Below, in pieces: positions 52,118 through 64,000 of a stretch of 64,000 nucleotides of DNA; the first letter of the stretch is position 1; every line of letters begins with the position of its first letter. Source of the stretch: Dactylonectria macrodidyma. Taxonomy: Eukaryota; Ascomycota; Sordariomycetes; Hypocreales; Nectriaceae. The translations under genes and the position numbers were made by a program. Under the pieces are notes generated by a model. It did not search any database. It was not told where the DNA came from and was given only the letters and a program-made list of their open reading frames with translations. Location of the stretch: contig JAGMUV010000005.1 in NCBI GenBank assembly GCA_020744425.1, positions 2,790,001 through 2,854,000 of the forward strand. The letters are read 5' to 3'.

Positions 52118-55100
52118 TGTGCAATCGTCTGTGCCGCGATGAACAGAATATATGTGTCACTTTGTATGGTGGTGGTGGTGGTCCTGGTAGCTCGGCAAGG
52201 TCGACTGGAGCTTGGTTGAGGTTCGGTCTGTTGATGCAACTGCGTCAGCGACAGCGATGGCGGGGTGGGGATGAGGCTGAACAAGTGGCACAGCAAGTGG
52301 GGCCAATCGGGGGAGTAAGTAACAGTACTTACCTTAGGGGTATAGATTATGAATAACTTAGAGTGCTTTAGTAGAGTATTTGTCTTTCATTTTTAGTCTT
52401 ATTCTATATTTCGGTTATGACTTATTCTATAGAGGGGCGAATGGGTCTGTTTTGGTAAATTAGTCAAATTCGTGTGTGGTGATTTTCTTCCTCTCCAGGG
52501 GCACCGAAGACAAGATTCTCATTTCCAGTTTCCTCAACACTGTCAGACATTCATAAATCGGCCTCGCACTCGGGGATATGGCGAGGCGTGATTGAATCGG
52601 GCGTGGATGTAAGATAGGTTTTTGTTGGTTGCAAGGACTCCCGGTTTGTTTATCTCTGGTGTGTCTTCCCCAATCGTGAGGCTACTCATGGACCTCGTCT
52701 CGATCAAGAATATATATTCAATGCACCCGGCTCTCATATCAATTTGGCCATCATCAACTCAAAGGCCACTGCGGTACATTGATCTCAATACTCCCCAGTG
52801 CAAATGTACGATCTAACTCTATCCTCGACTATTCTACACTCTTCAGACCATCCATTCAGTAGAGCGATGCTGAGTGAATACAGGTTTGTCACTCAGTCTA
52901 TCAGTTTGGCTCGGGTATTCTGACAAAGTCCTGCCATGGCCACACGGCTGCGTTGGTCATGCTCTGAAAGCAAACATGTCTCGACCTAACCTTGCCCGGA
53001 AGCTCCAAGTATTCGTCACTTTCCTCTCGGAGGGATCGCCATGTTTGTCCAGCTCTTGCTGTGCATTTTGTGGGCTCATATGCGGTATCCACGAACTCCT
53101 AGGACTGGACTGTTGTCGGCGTGTCTTTTGGCTTACGCCTGTCCGTTGGAGCTGGCTTTGGGCGCTACATATTCTGGGTCAGCCACCCCGACATTGGACG
53201 GAGTTCGAGGCGTAACTCGATGATACCATATTCAATACAGTTTCCTTTTCCCGATCTTCTCTCATTATTGAGGCCAATGGCCCTTGGCAGCACACACCCG
53301 GAGGGGAGCCCAGAGGTTAAATAGTTTAAAAGAGCCAAAAAAAAAAAAAGTAAGAACGACAGTGTAAATGGCCCAAAACCCAGGCCCATGGCAAAGCAGT
53401 TCTCTTAATATATTGAGCGTATTATACGAAGAACCGGACTACATCATGCACTGTACGCTTACAAACTATTGTGCACCAACTCGAAGCGTGTTGATCATGT
53501 CTTCGTTGGATATGTCATGACATAGACTCTTAGACAGCTATCGAAACCCACCTCCCTATTCCCCTACGACAGAAGTAACATTGTCCATCCATGTAATAGC
53601 AATTAAGAACTTGTGTACTTTGTATTTTTTTCTTTTCTTAGTTTTTGGACCGACTCTTCCCCTTAGGTGTTTAGTTCAGTACGCACATCACCAATTAATA
53701 AGGGCCTAACCTATACCTCCACTTATAAGTCTGCTTTTCCTATATACTTAGTATCAAATACCAGTCAACCCTTGAGCAATTTCCTTGCGATGGATACGGA
53801 TGGAAGTCTCTTGTATTTACTCGTAGTTATTCTGGGTGATCTGAAGATTCTGACATGAGTATATGCCAATACAATATGTATCACTATGATGTGCTTCGTA
53901 CTGACGGTCTCGGCTCACTCGCAACCATAGCTTTCAACACCACGGCAGCACGGTTGAGCAGTGTCATCTTCACTGGGATTTCCCCCCCCGGGCAACATGA
54001 CAAAATCTAACCATATGGTCGGAGAATTTCGAGCACAGAGCAGTCCTGTCACACATCAGTACAGGGCTTTGGCACCCGAATACAACGTCGTCATGTGTCA
54101 CTACCCTGCACCAACGAGGCGTTGGTTCCGAATACGTCGAGCACAGCAGCGGGGCTCCTGCCTATACCAGGGTTTTCTTCCCTCCTTCCTCCATCCCTCC
54201 TGTCTTGACACAGTCACCAGCGAGGGCGAGACACGCACAAACTCCAATTTCGCCATTCCTGGGTTCTATCGTCCTGGCCGTGTCGCCTCGCGCCCCAGGC
54301 CCATATTTCAGGTTTCTCATCGATGTCACATCTTCGGTACGGGGCTACCAAACAGACGGAGTGAGCCGCACTTACATGGAGCCGCCCTCCCGGAACCATG
54401 ACCGTATTCGTCTTCATTTGCGGGGACGGAACTGCTGCAGAGCGGCTGCAGAACGGCAACAGAAGGGTTGCAGAACAACCGCAGAACGGCTAGGCGGTTG
54501 CGCGGTTGGACAGGAGACGCCGTGTCACAATGCTTCCCCAGACGACGAAATTGCCACCTTTGCGTTGGTCGCAAGGGGCCTCCGTCAAACGAGTCAGTCC
54601 TTCCCACCCTCACAACGTCGGAAAGCTGCTGTCAACAGCCGGCATCAACGCTACTACGTACAGCGCGTGGCTAACCAATGATAGATTATGCACAGACAAC
54701 AGCCCCCAGTGCGCTATTGGTTTCGAAAGCCGTCGAGATTATCGTGGTATAGATGATCCCAGGAGCGCGGCGAGGGCAGTGATAGTGATTGAGCCCATAG
54801 CCCCATCGTCCTGACTCGACACATCCATCGCCCGGAAGCCCAACCCGCTCGAATGATAAGTGGGCTTCTGGAGCGAATAGTTGGCAGCGCAGATCGTCCT
54901 TCCAGAAGGACGTTCACTTAAATTAAGAGGAAGGTTTTGACTCCACATGGTGGCCCAGAAACCGTGGGGATATTAAGACGAAAATTTTGAAATTACCAAG
55001 CGATTCGAACACGGATGCCCTGCGATGCGGAAGCAGTTCCCCGGTGCCACGAGGCTCGACCCAACCACCCTAACTACCCTGGTCCTGAGCCTGCTCAAAC

Positions 55101-57192
55101 CAGCAACCTTGGAGCTGACAGCTCGGCGATTCTCTGGGGTTGCTTGCTGGACAACGCAGAATGAAGATTGACGAGGTGGCGCGCAACAAACGCATGATTG
55201 CTGGCGTCTGCCGGCTTTGATCACTACTTCAACCTACATCGAGAATCGCGGTTTCAATGAACTCTATGGTGGTACATGAATCGCAGATTGTAGACCTGCG
55301 TAATGGGTCGGGCTTCAAAATGCGACTGCCTAAACCTTCAATGGTGATCTGAGCAAGTGTTTTAGTTAGCCTTCGCTGAGGCTTCTGGAATATCGCGACA
55401 CGAGGACAGCCCCTGTTAAACCTTCCAGTTGGGTCTAGGCTGCATTGCGCCACGAACCCGATAGGTGGATTTCGCCATGACCCACTGCTTGGGATGCCAA
55501 GAAGGGTCCTCATCTCATCAGGCTGGTGCTTCCCGACTGATACGACCTGCTGTCGCAGAAGCGTGGGAAGTACAGCCTCTCAACCTCGAACAGTGCATCA
55601 GAGTTCTATTCGGGTATGCATTACCCCGACAAACCCGGCAATTGGACCTGTTCCTAAAGATGAGATTTGACAATGGGGCTCTCAACTACTCGCGCAGACG
55701 TTTGGTAGGGCCAAATGGTAGTCACAGCACCTGGTGACTCCAGATTGACTCGAGCAACACTAGGACATCGTTCAGAGCCAGCGGCACCCTAAGACAGACT
55801 ACAGCCTTCAGCCTCCAGCCTCCAGCCTCCACGAAACGACTCACCGGGACGCACTCCGGTACAAGGGTTAGTCAAGCTATGAGCTTCTGGATCTCATTAC
55901 TAGAGCCCCAAGGAAAAGGTGGCGATCCTTGGTATCAAAGGCTGGGGTGAAAGGCTGGGAAAGGCGTCCAAGCTGGTGTCAAATGACCATATTGGAATGA
56001 ATGGCGACCATGGCCTTCAATACCCCTGCATTAGTAGGAACACACGCCTCACTGACAGAGGCGATACTGAGCTCGACTACCCAGTGACACATGGCGAGCG
56101 GAGGCGTCCTGATTGTGGCAAAGTATCCGGTGTCATTGAAGAAGTCACATGATGGAGGAGCGACGCAACGTGATCCCACAATTGAGATCACAAGGCGCAA
56201 CAGTTCTCATGGCCTGACAGTTGATGAAGGGAAAAATAACGTCCCGAAACGTCTTGAAAACCTTCCGCTACTAACCAGAACGTGTCTTTGCAATGGCAAT
56301 GAATAGAGTGTCGTGTCAGTCTGTCACCCACCGAAAGTGCCAAACTCGCCCCCTGTTTCAAGGACCGATTTGGCCATGAAAATTGGCTAATGCAGGAACG
56401 TCGCCGGTACGAGTTTTGATTAGGCACTACGCAAGCCGTCACGACTTTGGGAAGTCACGCTAGAGTGGTACATCCGCACCCCCCTGATGGAGTGGAGGGA
56501 ACGGGAGTTGCCTGCGGTCCCCATCGACAAATGGGGAGCAAGGCTGCCACAAATTACTGTGCCTGGGTACGAAACACAAACGAAGAGGCCCCTGGCGATG
56601 CATGTCGCTCTCGCTCCAGGGCAAGGAAGCACGGCTTGGGACAGATCCTTGTACCAGAGAGGGCACACGAGTACATAGTACAGTGTGTGCATCAACCCGA
56701 TCCCCAGTTAACACAGTATGAAGTATCTTTGCGTCTGGGGTCCCGGCTTGACGAATGTCTTCTGGAAGTTTTCTGCAGCCCATCGACCCACAAAGATTCT
56801 CACCGAAGAAAGTGCCATGACAGACCGAGATGCAGGGACTTGAGGCCAGACTGAGAGCGGATCAGCGCCGCAATCCGATCACCCGGACAAGAATACCTAA
56901 TCACCGAGCCGTCTCGAGTTTGTTGACCGATGTACCAAGGGTTCTCAGCCCATGGCAGTTGTAAGGGGCGACTGGGTATGAGGAGTATGCGGCTACTTTG
57001 ATCTCCATCATTGGCAACTGCGAATATCAGAAACATTGATCTGCTGAGGCTCTGGTGGCCTATTGACAGGTTTACCTCATGCAGCTGGCGAGAAGCGTGT
57101 GGCACGTTGGGAATTGTCATTAGGCGAGACCGGCAACAGGCCCGTTACAAGGTTTGGGTTGCCTTCTGGTCCGGTTGGATAGGGATCCCTGG
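52118..57192. other. Gene-poor region, left part
   Basis: No recognisable gene. AT- and TpA-rich patches at about 52,320..52,450 and 53,590..53,770, an A-run at about 53,337, a CTCCAGC-type short tandem near 55,805..55,830, and a GCAGAACGGC-type imperfect repeat near 54,440..54,500. The first few hundred bases hold the ARPC5 promoter. Frames up to 158 codons exist but have no family features. This may be old transposon debris, but no transposon domain or terminal repeat was found. Confidence 0.4.
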
Positions 57193-57795
57193 ATGACACC
57201 AGCGGCGTGCTACATACCTGTCCGGACGAGAGAGGCAGCTGAATATGAAACAGTCACAGATCGAGATGAACATTTGCCTTCAGCAATCGATGCTGAGTTC
57301 CACGCACAGGCGCGACGGAGCGAAATTGATTTCTCAACTCAAACCCATTGGAGGAAATGGCACGGTTACATGGTTGTGCAGGCAATCGCCTCGTCAGAGG
57401 ATGGCCAAATAGCACATGTACTGAAATGGCGTCATGATAATGAGCTTGGCCATATTACTGCATGCGCCGCAGGTTCTCTCAGCATGTTAGGCAACTACAT
57501 AACGGCCCCAAGCATTCGGATTCTTGGGAATTGGTACTCCAAGCAGGACGCGCGGTCAGCTGTCGACATGCACCAGAACGATAGGGCCGATGAGATGCCA
57601 AGTTTTTGCGATGACAAACAGGAATTCGTTGCTCAAGAGCTCCTGGCTGCAACTTACAAACTCAGCTTCCTCATTTGGCCAGCCCAGTGCGAGGCCGATT
57701 CGCGGATATTCAACTCTCTCATTGGTTTCTCGGAGACGGCCGTCTGTGCGACCTATGACCAACTGATTAAGGCATGTCTGTCACCAGGCTGCTGA
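57193..57795 (+). CDS. Orphan 200-codon open frame, unproven
   Basis: The longest distinct frame in the gene-poor region (open from 57,154; first ATG 57,193). No domain, signal peptide or membrane segment was recognised; the protein has ordinary mixed composition (FSTQTHWRKWHGYMVVQ, then EFVAQELLAATYKLSFLI). It could be a lineage-specific gene, an eroded transposon or host gene, or chance. Low confidence. Confidence 0.2.
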   Translation: MTPAACYIPVRTREAAEYETVTDRDEHLPSAIDAEFHAQARRSEIDFSTQTHWRKWHGYMVVQAIASSEDGQIAHVLKWRHDNELGHITACAAGSLSMLGNYITAPSIRILGNWYSKQDARSAVDMHQNDRADEMPSFCDDKQEFVAQELLAATYKLSFLIWPAQCEADSRIFNSLIGFSETAVCATYDQLIKACLSPGC

Positions 57796-60700
57796 AGACG
57801 TGGGGTTCCCCAATCGGATGTCTGCGACTTTGCCAACCAACCGTGGACAAATATAATTAGACTCTGCTTTGTTGACAAGACATGGCGTTTCAGTTACCAG
57901 ATATGCACTTTTTACGTCTCGCCAACCATTGTGCCTGGCTTGGGGGACACGAACCCAAACCAATATTTTGCATCGGAGGCAACTGTACAGAGTCGCTAAG
58001 AGTACCGAGTATATGGCAGAGATCATCCCAAGTTATGGTCTAATAATAAACAACCCAAGGCTGGGCTTTGTTTGACAACCTGAATCGGAGGCTCGGACCT
58101 AAGGCAAGTAAGAGTTGCGAACCCACACGAAGACCAATTGTTCCGGAGAATGATGGAAACGTGGACCAGACACGACGTTGCTCAGGCCAGGAATAGCCTG
58201 GAAGCCGTGCTCACAAGCACGACAGGTCCATACGTATTATTAGTGGCACCTGTGATGCCCGGCGGTTACAACAGACGAATGATGACCCGGGAGGCTAACG
58301 GCGGGATCCCGTTCGCCGTCGAACCCCGGGGAAGACAGCCGTGCCGGCGCTTGCATCGTCGGGCTGGCGTTGGCCGGGGGAAGAGATGAGGGATGGCAAT
58401 TCCTACTCCGACGTGCACGGAATAGCCAGAAATTGGAGGCTCATTATCTCAAGGCGAAAAGTTTTTATCACATTTTTGACACTAAGTTTTCGTTAAAAAA
58501 ATAAAAAGGTGGCAGGGAGATTGAGGAGAGAGGGACGATGGAAGGAGAAAAAGAAAGCAATGCGAATGAGTGCGCAAGGGGGCGTCAATGTGACAGACAA
58601 TGCGCATTACAGCCATTGCTGGCTCATCATCAGTGGCAGCGTCTTAGCTCTCTAGCTCCGCCCACGGCAAGCTATTACGATGCTGTGGAGCCCCATAGAA
58701 ACGGAACTGGGAGGTCAACGGCTAGGAGAATGCAAGGGTCGTCCTGTACTCATCGTTGGTGTCTAACTGCGGCCGACGGACCATTTACCTGTCACTTTTT
58801 GTCAACCGGCCACACCGACCGCACGCACCTCAACAAGTTTCGTCCTATATGAGGATGAGCAATTGCGACGGTGCGAGGCATTAATGTAGTGGAGATCTTT
58901 TATGTCCTCTCGTTGCCAGCCGGGATCCCCCCAAATGATCGGCTTTTGGAGCTGCAAGATAGAAGGATTGCAGTCACAATAAAAGTGGCATGCCTCGGCA
59001 AGAAACTCCTCGGAGCAATGGACATGGAGTACTGCGTTGGACATGATATATACGAAGTACGAATACTGTTGATGGCATATGGAACATATTGGTGCGTGCG
59101 TGCCTCTGAAGGCATATGAAGGAGTGGTGAACCAAGGGGATGGGTCTACGAATGAGGCAATGGGTAACGAGTGACGACTATGGCTACTATGCCCGTGACA
59201 AACGGAGCAGGGAAAGCAGACGAGACAAGAAAGCAACGGATGGAAAGGTGACAGATGAGATGGAAAAGGATAACCAGGGCCTAGCTTCCTAGGTGACGAA
59301 ACGGTGGATGGATGGGCTGGTGGGATGGTCCAGGGATCCATTTTGTTGATGGGAGGATGCAACGGAAACGAGCACCGAGAGGATGGATGGAGGATCCCAG
59401 GACGGAAGCCATACAGGGGCAGCAGATGAGGTACCTTGAGGCTTGGAGAGACGGCCAGTATAGTCGAAGTGGCACGGTCCTGAGTACCTTTTGGTGAGGA
59501 GGTCAAGTAGCTGAGGCCTTGGTTCCCACCGGGGCGGGTTGGCGCTGGTGATGCTGCGTATCCACCGCAGCGTCCCGGAAGAGCCCAGCCTTTTGGGCCT
59601 GCCGGAGGTGGAGGGTGTGAGCATTCTCAGCTGTATTGCGCGGTGGGCATGCAAGCATGTGGCTATGGGGAGCCATGCCTTTCAGAACGAAGTACAAAGG
59701 AATAATGTGAGTGTGGGCTAGAGGCGCATTTGTGGAGGTGTTGAAGGGATGAAGGGCTGGTGATGCGATTACGGTAGTTGTTCAGCTACGATACCCTCTA
59801 CCGACCTGCCTAGCTAGTCAAGTGAGCGAAGGTTGAGATACGGAAGGATGGGGGGCGTGGGATGGAGGCGTGGAGGTGATGTTGTTATTCGGTACACGGT
59901 CATCAGTTGCTTGAGGCTGGGCGTGGGACAGTTACCAATATGGATGGCGGTTTTGGGGGTGGACATGACGACGATGGCGACTGGACATGCAGCCTATGGA
60001 CGCAACACAGAGTGAGATCGAAAGGCGACATGAACCATGACAGGCAGGAAGCAACAGAGGAGCAGAGTAGAGGAGATGAGACAAGCCATACACCATCTTG
60101 CGAATGCTGGGCGTCTGCGGTCGGTACCTGACAGGACCTGACAGCCCAGCTAGTGTGGTCTCTCCTGTTGACATTGATGAGAGAATGCTGTACGTACTTC
60201 GTAAGGAGTGACGCCCATGGGTGCGTGGTGTCTGGGGGGAGGGGGGGCGTCTTGGAGGAGGGTGTTGTTTTGAGAAGGCTGTTTTGGAGCTTTTTGGGGC
60301 GTGTGCAGTTGGTTGTGCAGGGCGGATCAGCGCGCCCCGGTTCACACCCAAAGATCCCCGAGGTGGGTTTGCTTGCCTGGCATCTGGGATTTCTTGGGAT
60401 TTCTGGATTTCCTGGGACTTCTGGATTTCCTGGGACTTCTGGGAGCATGGGAGCATGGGAACGCGCATGGAACCAAGCACCAAGCATGGGAGGGAGGCAT
60501 GGAAGGCAGGGAAGCAAGGTGCAAGATGCTCAAGCGTTGTCGGTCCGCTCCACATGGGCTCGGCATTGTACATGAATGCTCCATGATCCAAGCGCAGGTG
60601 TCTTTGCCCCCAAGGTAAGAGGGGTATTCTCTACGGCGTATCCGTACTCCGTGCCTATTAATCACTGTGGAGGTACGCTACGCAACGGTACTGACCTGGA

Positions 60701-61079
60701 CCTGGATCAGCTCTGGATGACATCCGGGGCCTTGGGAAAGAAAAGCCACGGGCAAATTGATCCCTGAACCAGACAGGGTCAAGCCAGGTACCTCCTTTTC
60801 TCCCGTCTGGGCGTCTGGGCTGGCTTCATTCCCAAGCCCCCGGGGGGCCAGGGCGTCAGTTCCAGGGGACCACACCCCCCCCTTAAACGCCTAAGCTCAA
60901 GTCTCCAAGGTACCCCCAGGACTGCCAGGGGCCAATTTCTCAGGCTGGCCGGGCAGTAATTTGGCCAGCGACCCAAGACCAAGACCAAGCTTGCGACTCC
61001 CCCCCTCCCCCTTCGCAATTTTTTTTTGTTTGGGGACGACCGACTGTACAAAAGAGACATGCTGCCTCCCTCAACCTAC
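57796..61079. other. Gene-poor region, right part
   Basis: No recognisable gene. Short tandem repeat at 60,387..60,440 (separate entry). C- and G-runs near 60,840..61,015 look like the promoter of the transcript that may start near 61,080. Other frames (58,802..59,506 minus, 59,903..60,591 minus) have no family features. Confidence 0.4.
60387..60440 (+). repeat. Three-copy 18-bp tandem repeat
   Basis: Units 60387..60404, 60405..60422 and 60423..60440. The last two are identical (GGATTTCCTGGGACTTCT); the first differs at two positions. An 8-bp duplication (GGGAGCAT) follows. Likely a minisatellite. Confidence 0.85.
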
Positions 61080-61129
61080 AGTCGGTCCAGATTCTCTTGA
61101 CTACTAATACATCCTCATCCTCCATTCCC

Positions 61130-61928
61130 TTTGCGTCACAGCGTCCATCTGTCTATCTCTCCATCTCTCTACCTGTCTGGCAACTCACATCAAGACCAAG
61201 ACCAAGATCAAGACTCCCCCAAGGCCAAACACCAAACTACCTATTTAGCATCTCGCTCGGCTCCATCGACCTCATCTCACCTCGCCTCACTCACCTCACT
61301 TATTTCACGCCCCCCCCTCTATTAAAAAGAAATCGGCCCCATTGTCTGACCCACTCGCCTACTTTCACCCGCCTGCTTCCACCCTCGTTCGACCGTCCGA
61401 CCGGCACCATCCTTTCCTGTCCTGTTAGCGATCCGCTCTGCAGCGTGCCTGGCAGTCCCCAAAGAAAACCTTCTACTACTAGAAGCCCTCCCCCCAGACC
61501 AGACGCGATCTCCCCTTAAAGGACCATTCCCCGAGTCGCCTTCTTTTTAAGACTTGCGCATACGAACCTCATTCTCTCTCTATCTCTCCTCTACCTCACT
61601 CTCCTTTATTTCCATCTTGGAACCTCAAGACGTACTTTGTCCACCCATCATCACAAGCGTCTGCAACATCAACCTCTCTCGTGTCGCCTTCTCCCCAGCG
61701 CATCGGTTCCGGCTCGTCACCTCGTCTCCTCGACTTACTCTGCCGAACCCGCTTCCTCCGAAACACTCCAATTATATTGGTGACTCGCATATTGGTCGCC
61801 CATTCGGCTGTTTCCTCACCCTCTTTCACCATCAGCGCCCCAATCACTTGCATAATCCCGCCAATCCGTGTTGGCGCACCCTCTGCTAGGCTGTGTCTCC
61901 TTGTCGCACCACGACGACATCTAATCTT
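61130..61928 (+). other. Long CT-rich leader-like region
   Basis: Pyrimidine-dominated sequence with a short GACCAA-type tandem (about 61,193..61,215), resembling the very long 5' leaders of some fungal regulatory genes. Ends at a consensus intron donor GTGAGT at 61,929. No ORF supported. Confidence 0.4.
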
Positions 61929-62138
61929 GTGAGTCAGAGTCCCCTTGCCCATTTCAACCTGTCGTTGCGAGGTTGCCTGGGCTCAACTTTCTTGTGTCTT
62001 TCAAATCACAATCCGAGTTGCAGCATGGCAAGGTTTTTGTTCACTTATAAAAACCGCCCACGCACGGCCTCTTCCAGCCCCTGATTCTTGATTCCCGCTC
62101 TCCCAAAACGTCATGACTGACCACCGCTTTGCTTGCAG
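61929..62138 (+). other. Probable leader intron of the micro-ORF transcript
   Basis: Donor GTGAGT at 61929, branch-like CTGAC (in TGACTGACC, about 62,114..62,122) and acceptor TTGCTTGCAG ending at 62,138; 210 bp. All three signals are good. Its 34-bp distance to the ATG at 62,172 suggests a leader intron. Confidence 0.4.
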
Positions 62139-62171
62139 CACCACCGCTTCCCACACTCCGCAATAGCAATC

Positions 62172-62270
62172 ATGGTTTGCCGAGAGTCTTCAAGCCCTTG
62201 CAACATGGGACGGGGAGCATATGACACAACCGGTGTCCCCAAGCCCCCGCCTCGCCCCAAGCCGCAATAA
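62172..62270 (+). CDS. 32-codon micro-ORF in strong start context
   Basis: ATG at 62172 with A at -3 and G at +4, TAA at 62268..62270. The peptide begins MVCRESSSPCNMGRG and ends in a proline-rich tail (PKPPPRPKPQ), with two Cys. It follows a probable leader intron and a long CT-rich leader, with no longer frame of supported character in the region. No family was recognised. Could be a genuine micropeptide, an upstream ORF of a gene lying further right, or chance. Confidence 0.35.
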   Translation: MVCRESSSPCNMGRGAYDTTGVPKPPPRPKPQ

Positions 62271-64000
62271 GATGCTTTTCATCGGATCACCGGCCAAGCA
62301 TCATCAGATGTTCATCCGGACGCGCATGCGCCTGATGACCACGCCAACACACCACAACTGGTAGCCAAAGCCAGTTGGGACGATTACAAGAACGCTCTAA
62401 CTTCAGAGTGCTCTATCGTCCTCTTCCGCCTATTTACTGTTCGACCTCAAGCGATATTCCCAGTTACGATATTTAATACTTCCAGGGCTTGGAACCGCGA
62501 GCCGCACTACTACCGGCGCACCTTAATGCATTCCGATACGACTTCTTTTAATTCGCATTCCTGTCGACATCAAATATACACACCGGCTCAGAGCCACCCC
62601 TTGCTTCCCAGCAGCAAGGGGCATGTAAGAGGAGGTTCACGGAAAACGGATGCGCCCGGTGGCATGTCCTATGTCATCGGTTCTCACCTTTTATACCAAC
62701 TTTTTTTTTCGGATTTGATTTCGCTCTACACCACGGAGCTCAGTGCAAGGCGTTCGACTATAGACGGAAAATTTTGGGACCTATTGTATTTTTCCTTTTT
62801 TACGCATTCTTCGTCATCAGATGTCCCTGGCGGCCCCTTGTCTGGACCATTTCGTCCTCCCTTCGCATTTTCACTCGACATGGCGGTCCCATTCGCCTCA
62901 AGGGCGCGGGCTGCTGGAACGCACTTCAGTCACGATTCGACGTGTCTCAGATCGAGACCCACCACCGCCGAGACATGGCAAGGGGTTGCGTCGAATTTCC
63001 ATCCGAATCGGGCTGTGCAGCAAAGAGAGGGCGAATCCCAGGGCAAGTCGAACGCCACGAAGAATACTTTTGGATTTTTATTTTCATGTGGGGTTATGGA
63101 AGGGTATTACAAAACTGGGAACGGATGGGAAAAAGTATCGATTTCGGCACCTGCATATAGACTGGGGGGTCTCTGTGTGCTCTTCTCTCTTTTGGTTGTC
63201 ACAGTTTTTTTTTTTTTTTGTCTGCCGCAATCCCCTTGCTTGGCCTTTACTGCTGGATGTTTTCCCTGTTTGTTCCCACATCTTTATTTTCTTTTTCTTG
63301 GATGGGTCGGTTGGCCCGCAGCGAAACCCTCACGGGGGAGCGCGTGGCTCTGGAGTAGGATGTTTTATCAGCGAAGGGATTCCTTGCCTGTTCCCTGTAC
63401 TGTTTGAATAGGTGTACAAGACGGTTGGATGAGTGCGAGAGGGAAGGGGGGAAATCATGGATGCTCCGGTCGTGAGGAGCGCTGGGCTGGACTCAGGACA
63501 TTGATAGAAGATACCCCCACAGGTTTTCCCCCCTTCTGCCCTCTTAGACTGTATAGTATCTATAAGAAAGGAAGACCGCAAGGAAAGCGATGACTTATTT
63601 TTGCGTGGGAAAATTAGGATAGGAAACAAAGGAATAATCACTTTTTTATGACTACAAGAACTTTCTCTCATCTTCTGCATCTGATTTGTGACTGCTCAAC
63701 TGGAGATGGGCTACGATATGATGTTGGAGACGAGCTGGAGGGACTATTGTGCGACAGCGAAAAGCAATCAATAAAGTAGCGAGCCGAAAAGTGTATGGTG
63801 TATGGTGTTGTAATTGTTGGCGTTGGTGTTTGCTTGCTGCCCATGTCATTGATTAGTGGGAGACTTGGCAATGTGATGGTGGTGTGCTGGATGGTGTAAT
63901 TGGGTCAGGTGTCGTCCAACCACAACCAACGAGCCAATCTCTGTACTGCGCGTATCACTTGAGAACCACGCGAGACATGACAGACAATCGCTCATTGAGG
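62271..64000. other. Region after the micro-ORF, no gene seen
   Basis: T-runs at about 62,700 and 63,205..63,220; two overlapping long plus-strand frames (62,526..63,407 and 62,821..63,411) without recognisable features and dominated by simple hydrophobic stretches, probably a long 3' untranslated region or low-stop chance. The right window edge carries no identifiable gene. Confidence 0.4.

Noticed and set aside
54985..55080. tRNA-like sequence on the minus strand with GTTCGAATC and a possible anticodon-like hairpin
   Set aside because: An acceptor-like pairing can be drawn but the T stem lacks four of five pairs and no D arm forms; at best a relic. tRNAscan-SE would decide.
55797..55835. 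Short CTCCAGC-type tandem as a possible CRISPR-like or transposon end
   Set aside because: About four imperfect units of 7 bp, no spacers, no flanking inverted repeats.
58802..60665. Several 100 to 230-codon minus-strand ORFs
   Set aside because: They overlap in different frames, lack domains and contain translated simple repeats.
62526..63407. 293-codon plus-strand ORF
   Set aside because: No recognisable domain, overlapping frames are also open, and much is T-run derived hydrophobic sequence; likely untranslated or chance.

Overview
The window is nuclear DNA of a filamentous ascomycete, most likely a Sordariomycete. The evidence is about 25 protein genes with short GT-AG introns (mostly 47 to 97 bp), CT-rich leaders before start codons, a fungal Zn2Cys6 regulator, and fungal versions of housekeeping proteins (Abp2, Sds3, Cgi121, Ted1, Vta1, Prd1). 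I see no rRNA gene, no convincing tRNA, no intact transposon and no CRISPR. The species cannot be named from this sequence.

Layout. Bases 1 to 52,117 are gene-dense, mostly single-copy core genes with no operon-like grouping. From the left: the 3' part of an OSCA/TMEM63-type channel, an M3 oligopeptidase (Prd1), a secreted FAD oxidase, a zinc alcohol dehydrogenase, exosome Rrp41, an ER thioredoxin-fold isomerase, Vta1, an F-box-like protein, Tim50, a small secreted protein, the Ted1 phosphatase, a small unknown protein whose start codon stands alone in its first exon, a Tim17-like membrane protein, proline dehydrogenase, KEOPS Cgi121, a large Zn2Cys6 factor, a BuGZ-type zinc finger protein, Abp2, a CmcJ/AsaB-type enzyme, Sds3, a COG-like coiled-coil protein, a PLP-binding protein, AP-2 alpha, the complex I assembly factor NDUFAF5 and ARPC5. 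I placed splice sites by reading frame and family conservation; coordinates are in each entry.

From 52,118 to about 61,000 there is almost nothing recognisable: AT-rich patches, short repeats and one 200-codon orphan ORF. From about 61,080 to 63,600 the sequence again looks transcribed: a long CT-rich leader, a good intron, and a 32-codon ORF in strong start context, with no long protein gene. This is the best candidate for something undescribed.

The genes act mostly in independent core processes: mitochondrial import and assembly (Tim50, NDUFAF5, proline dehydrogenase, the Tim17-like protein), membrane traffic (AP-2 alpha, Vta1, Ted1, the COG-like protein), RNA and chromatin (Rrp41, Cgi121, Abp2, Sds3, BuGZ) and actin (ARPC5). 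I see no secondary-metabolite cluster or defence island. The most interesting points are small: the micro-ORF locus, the one-codon first exon, a GATA-site cluster before proline dehydrogenase, an HEEL retrieval signal, and alternative-splice possibilities.
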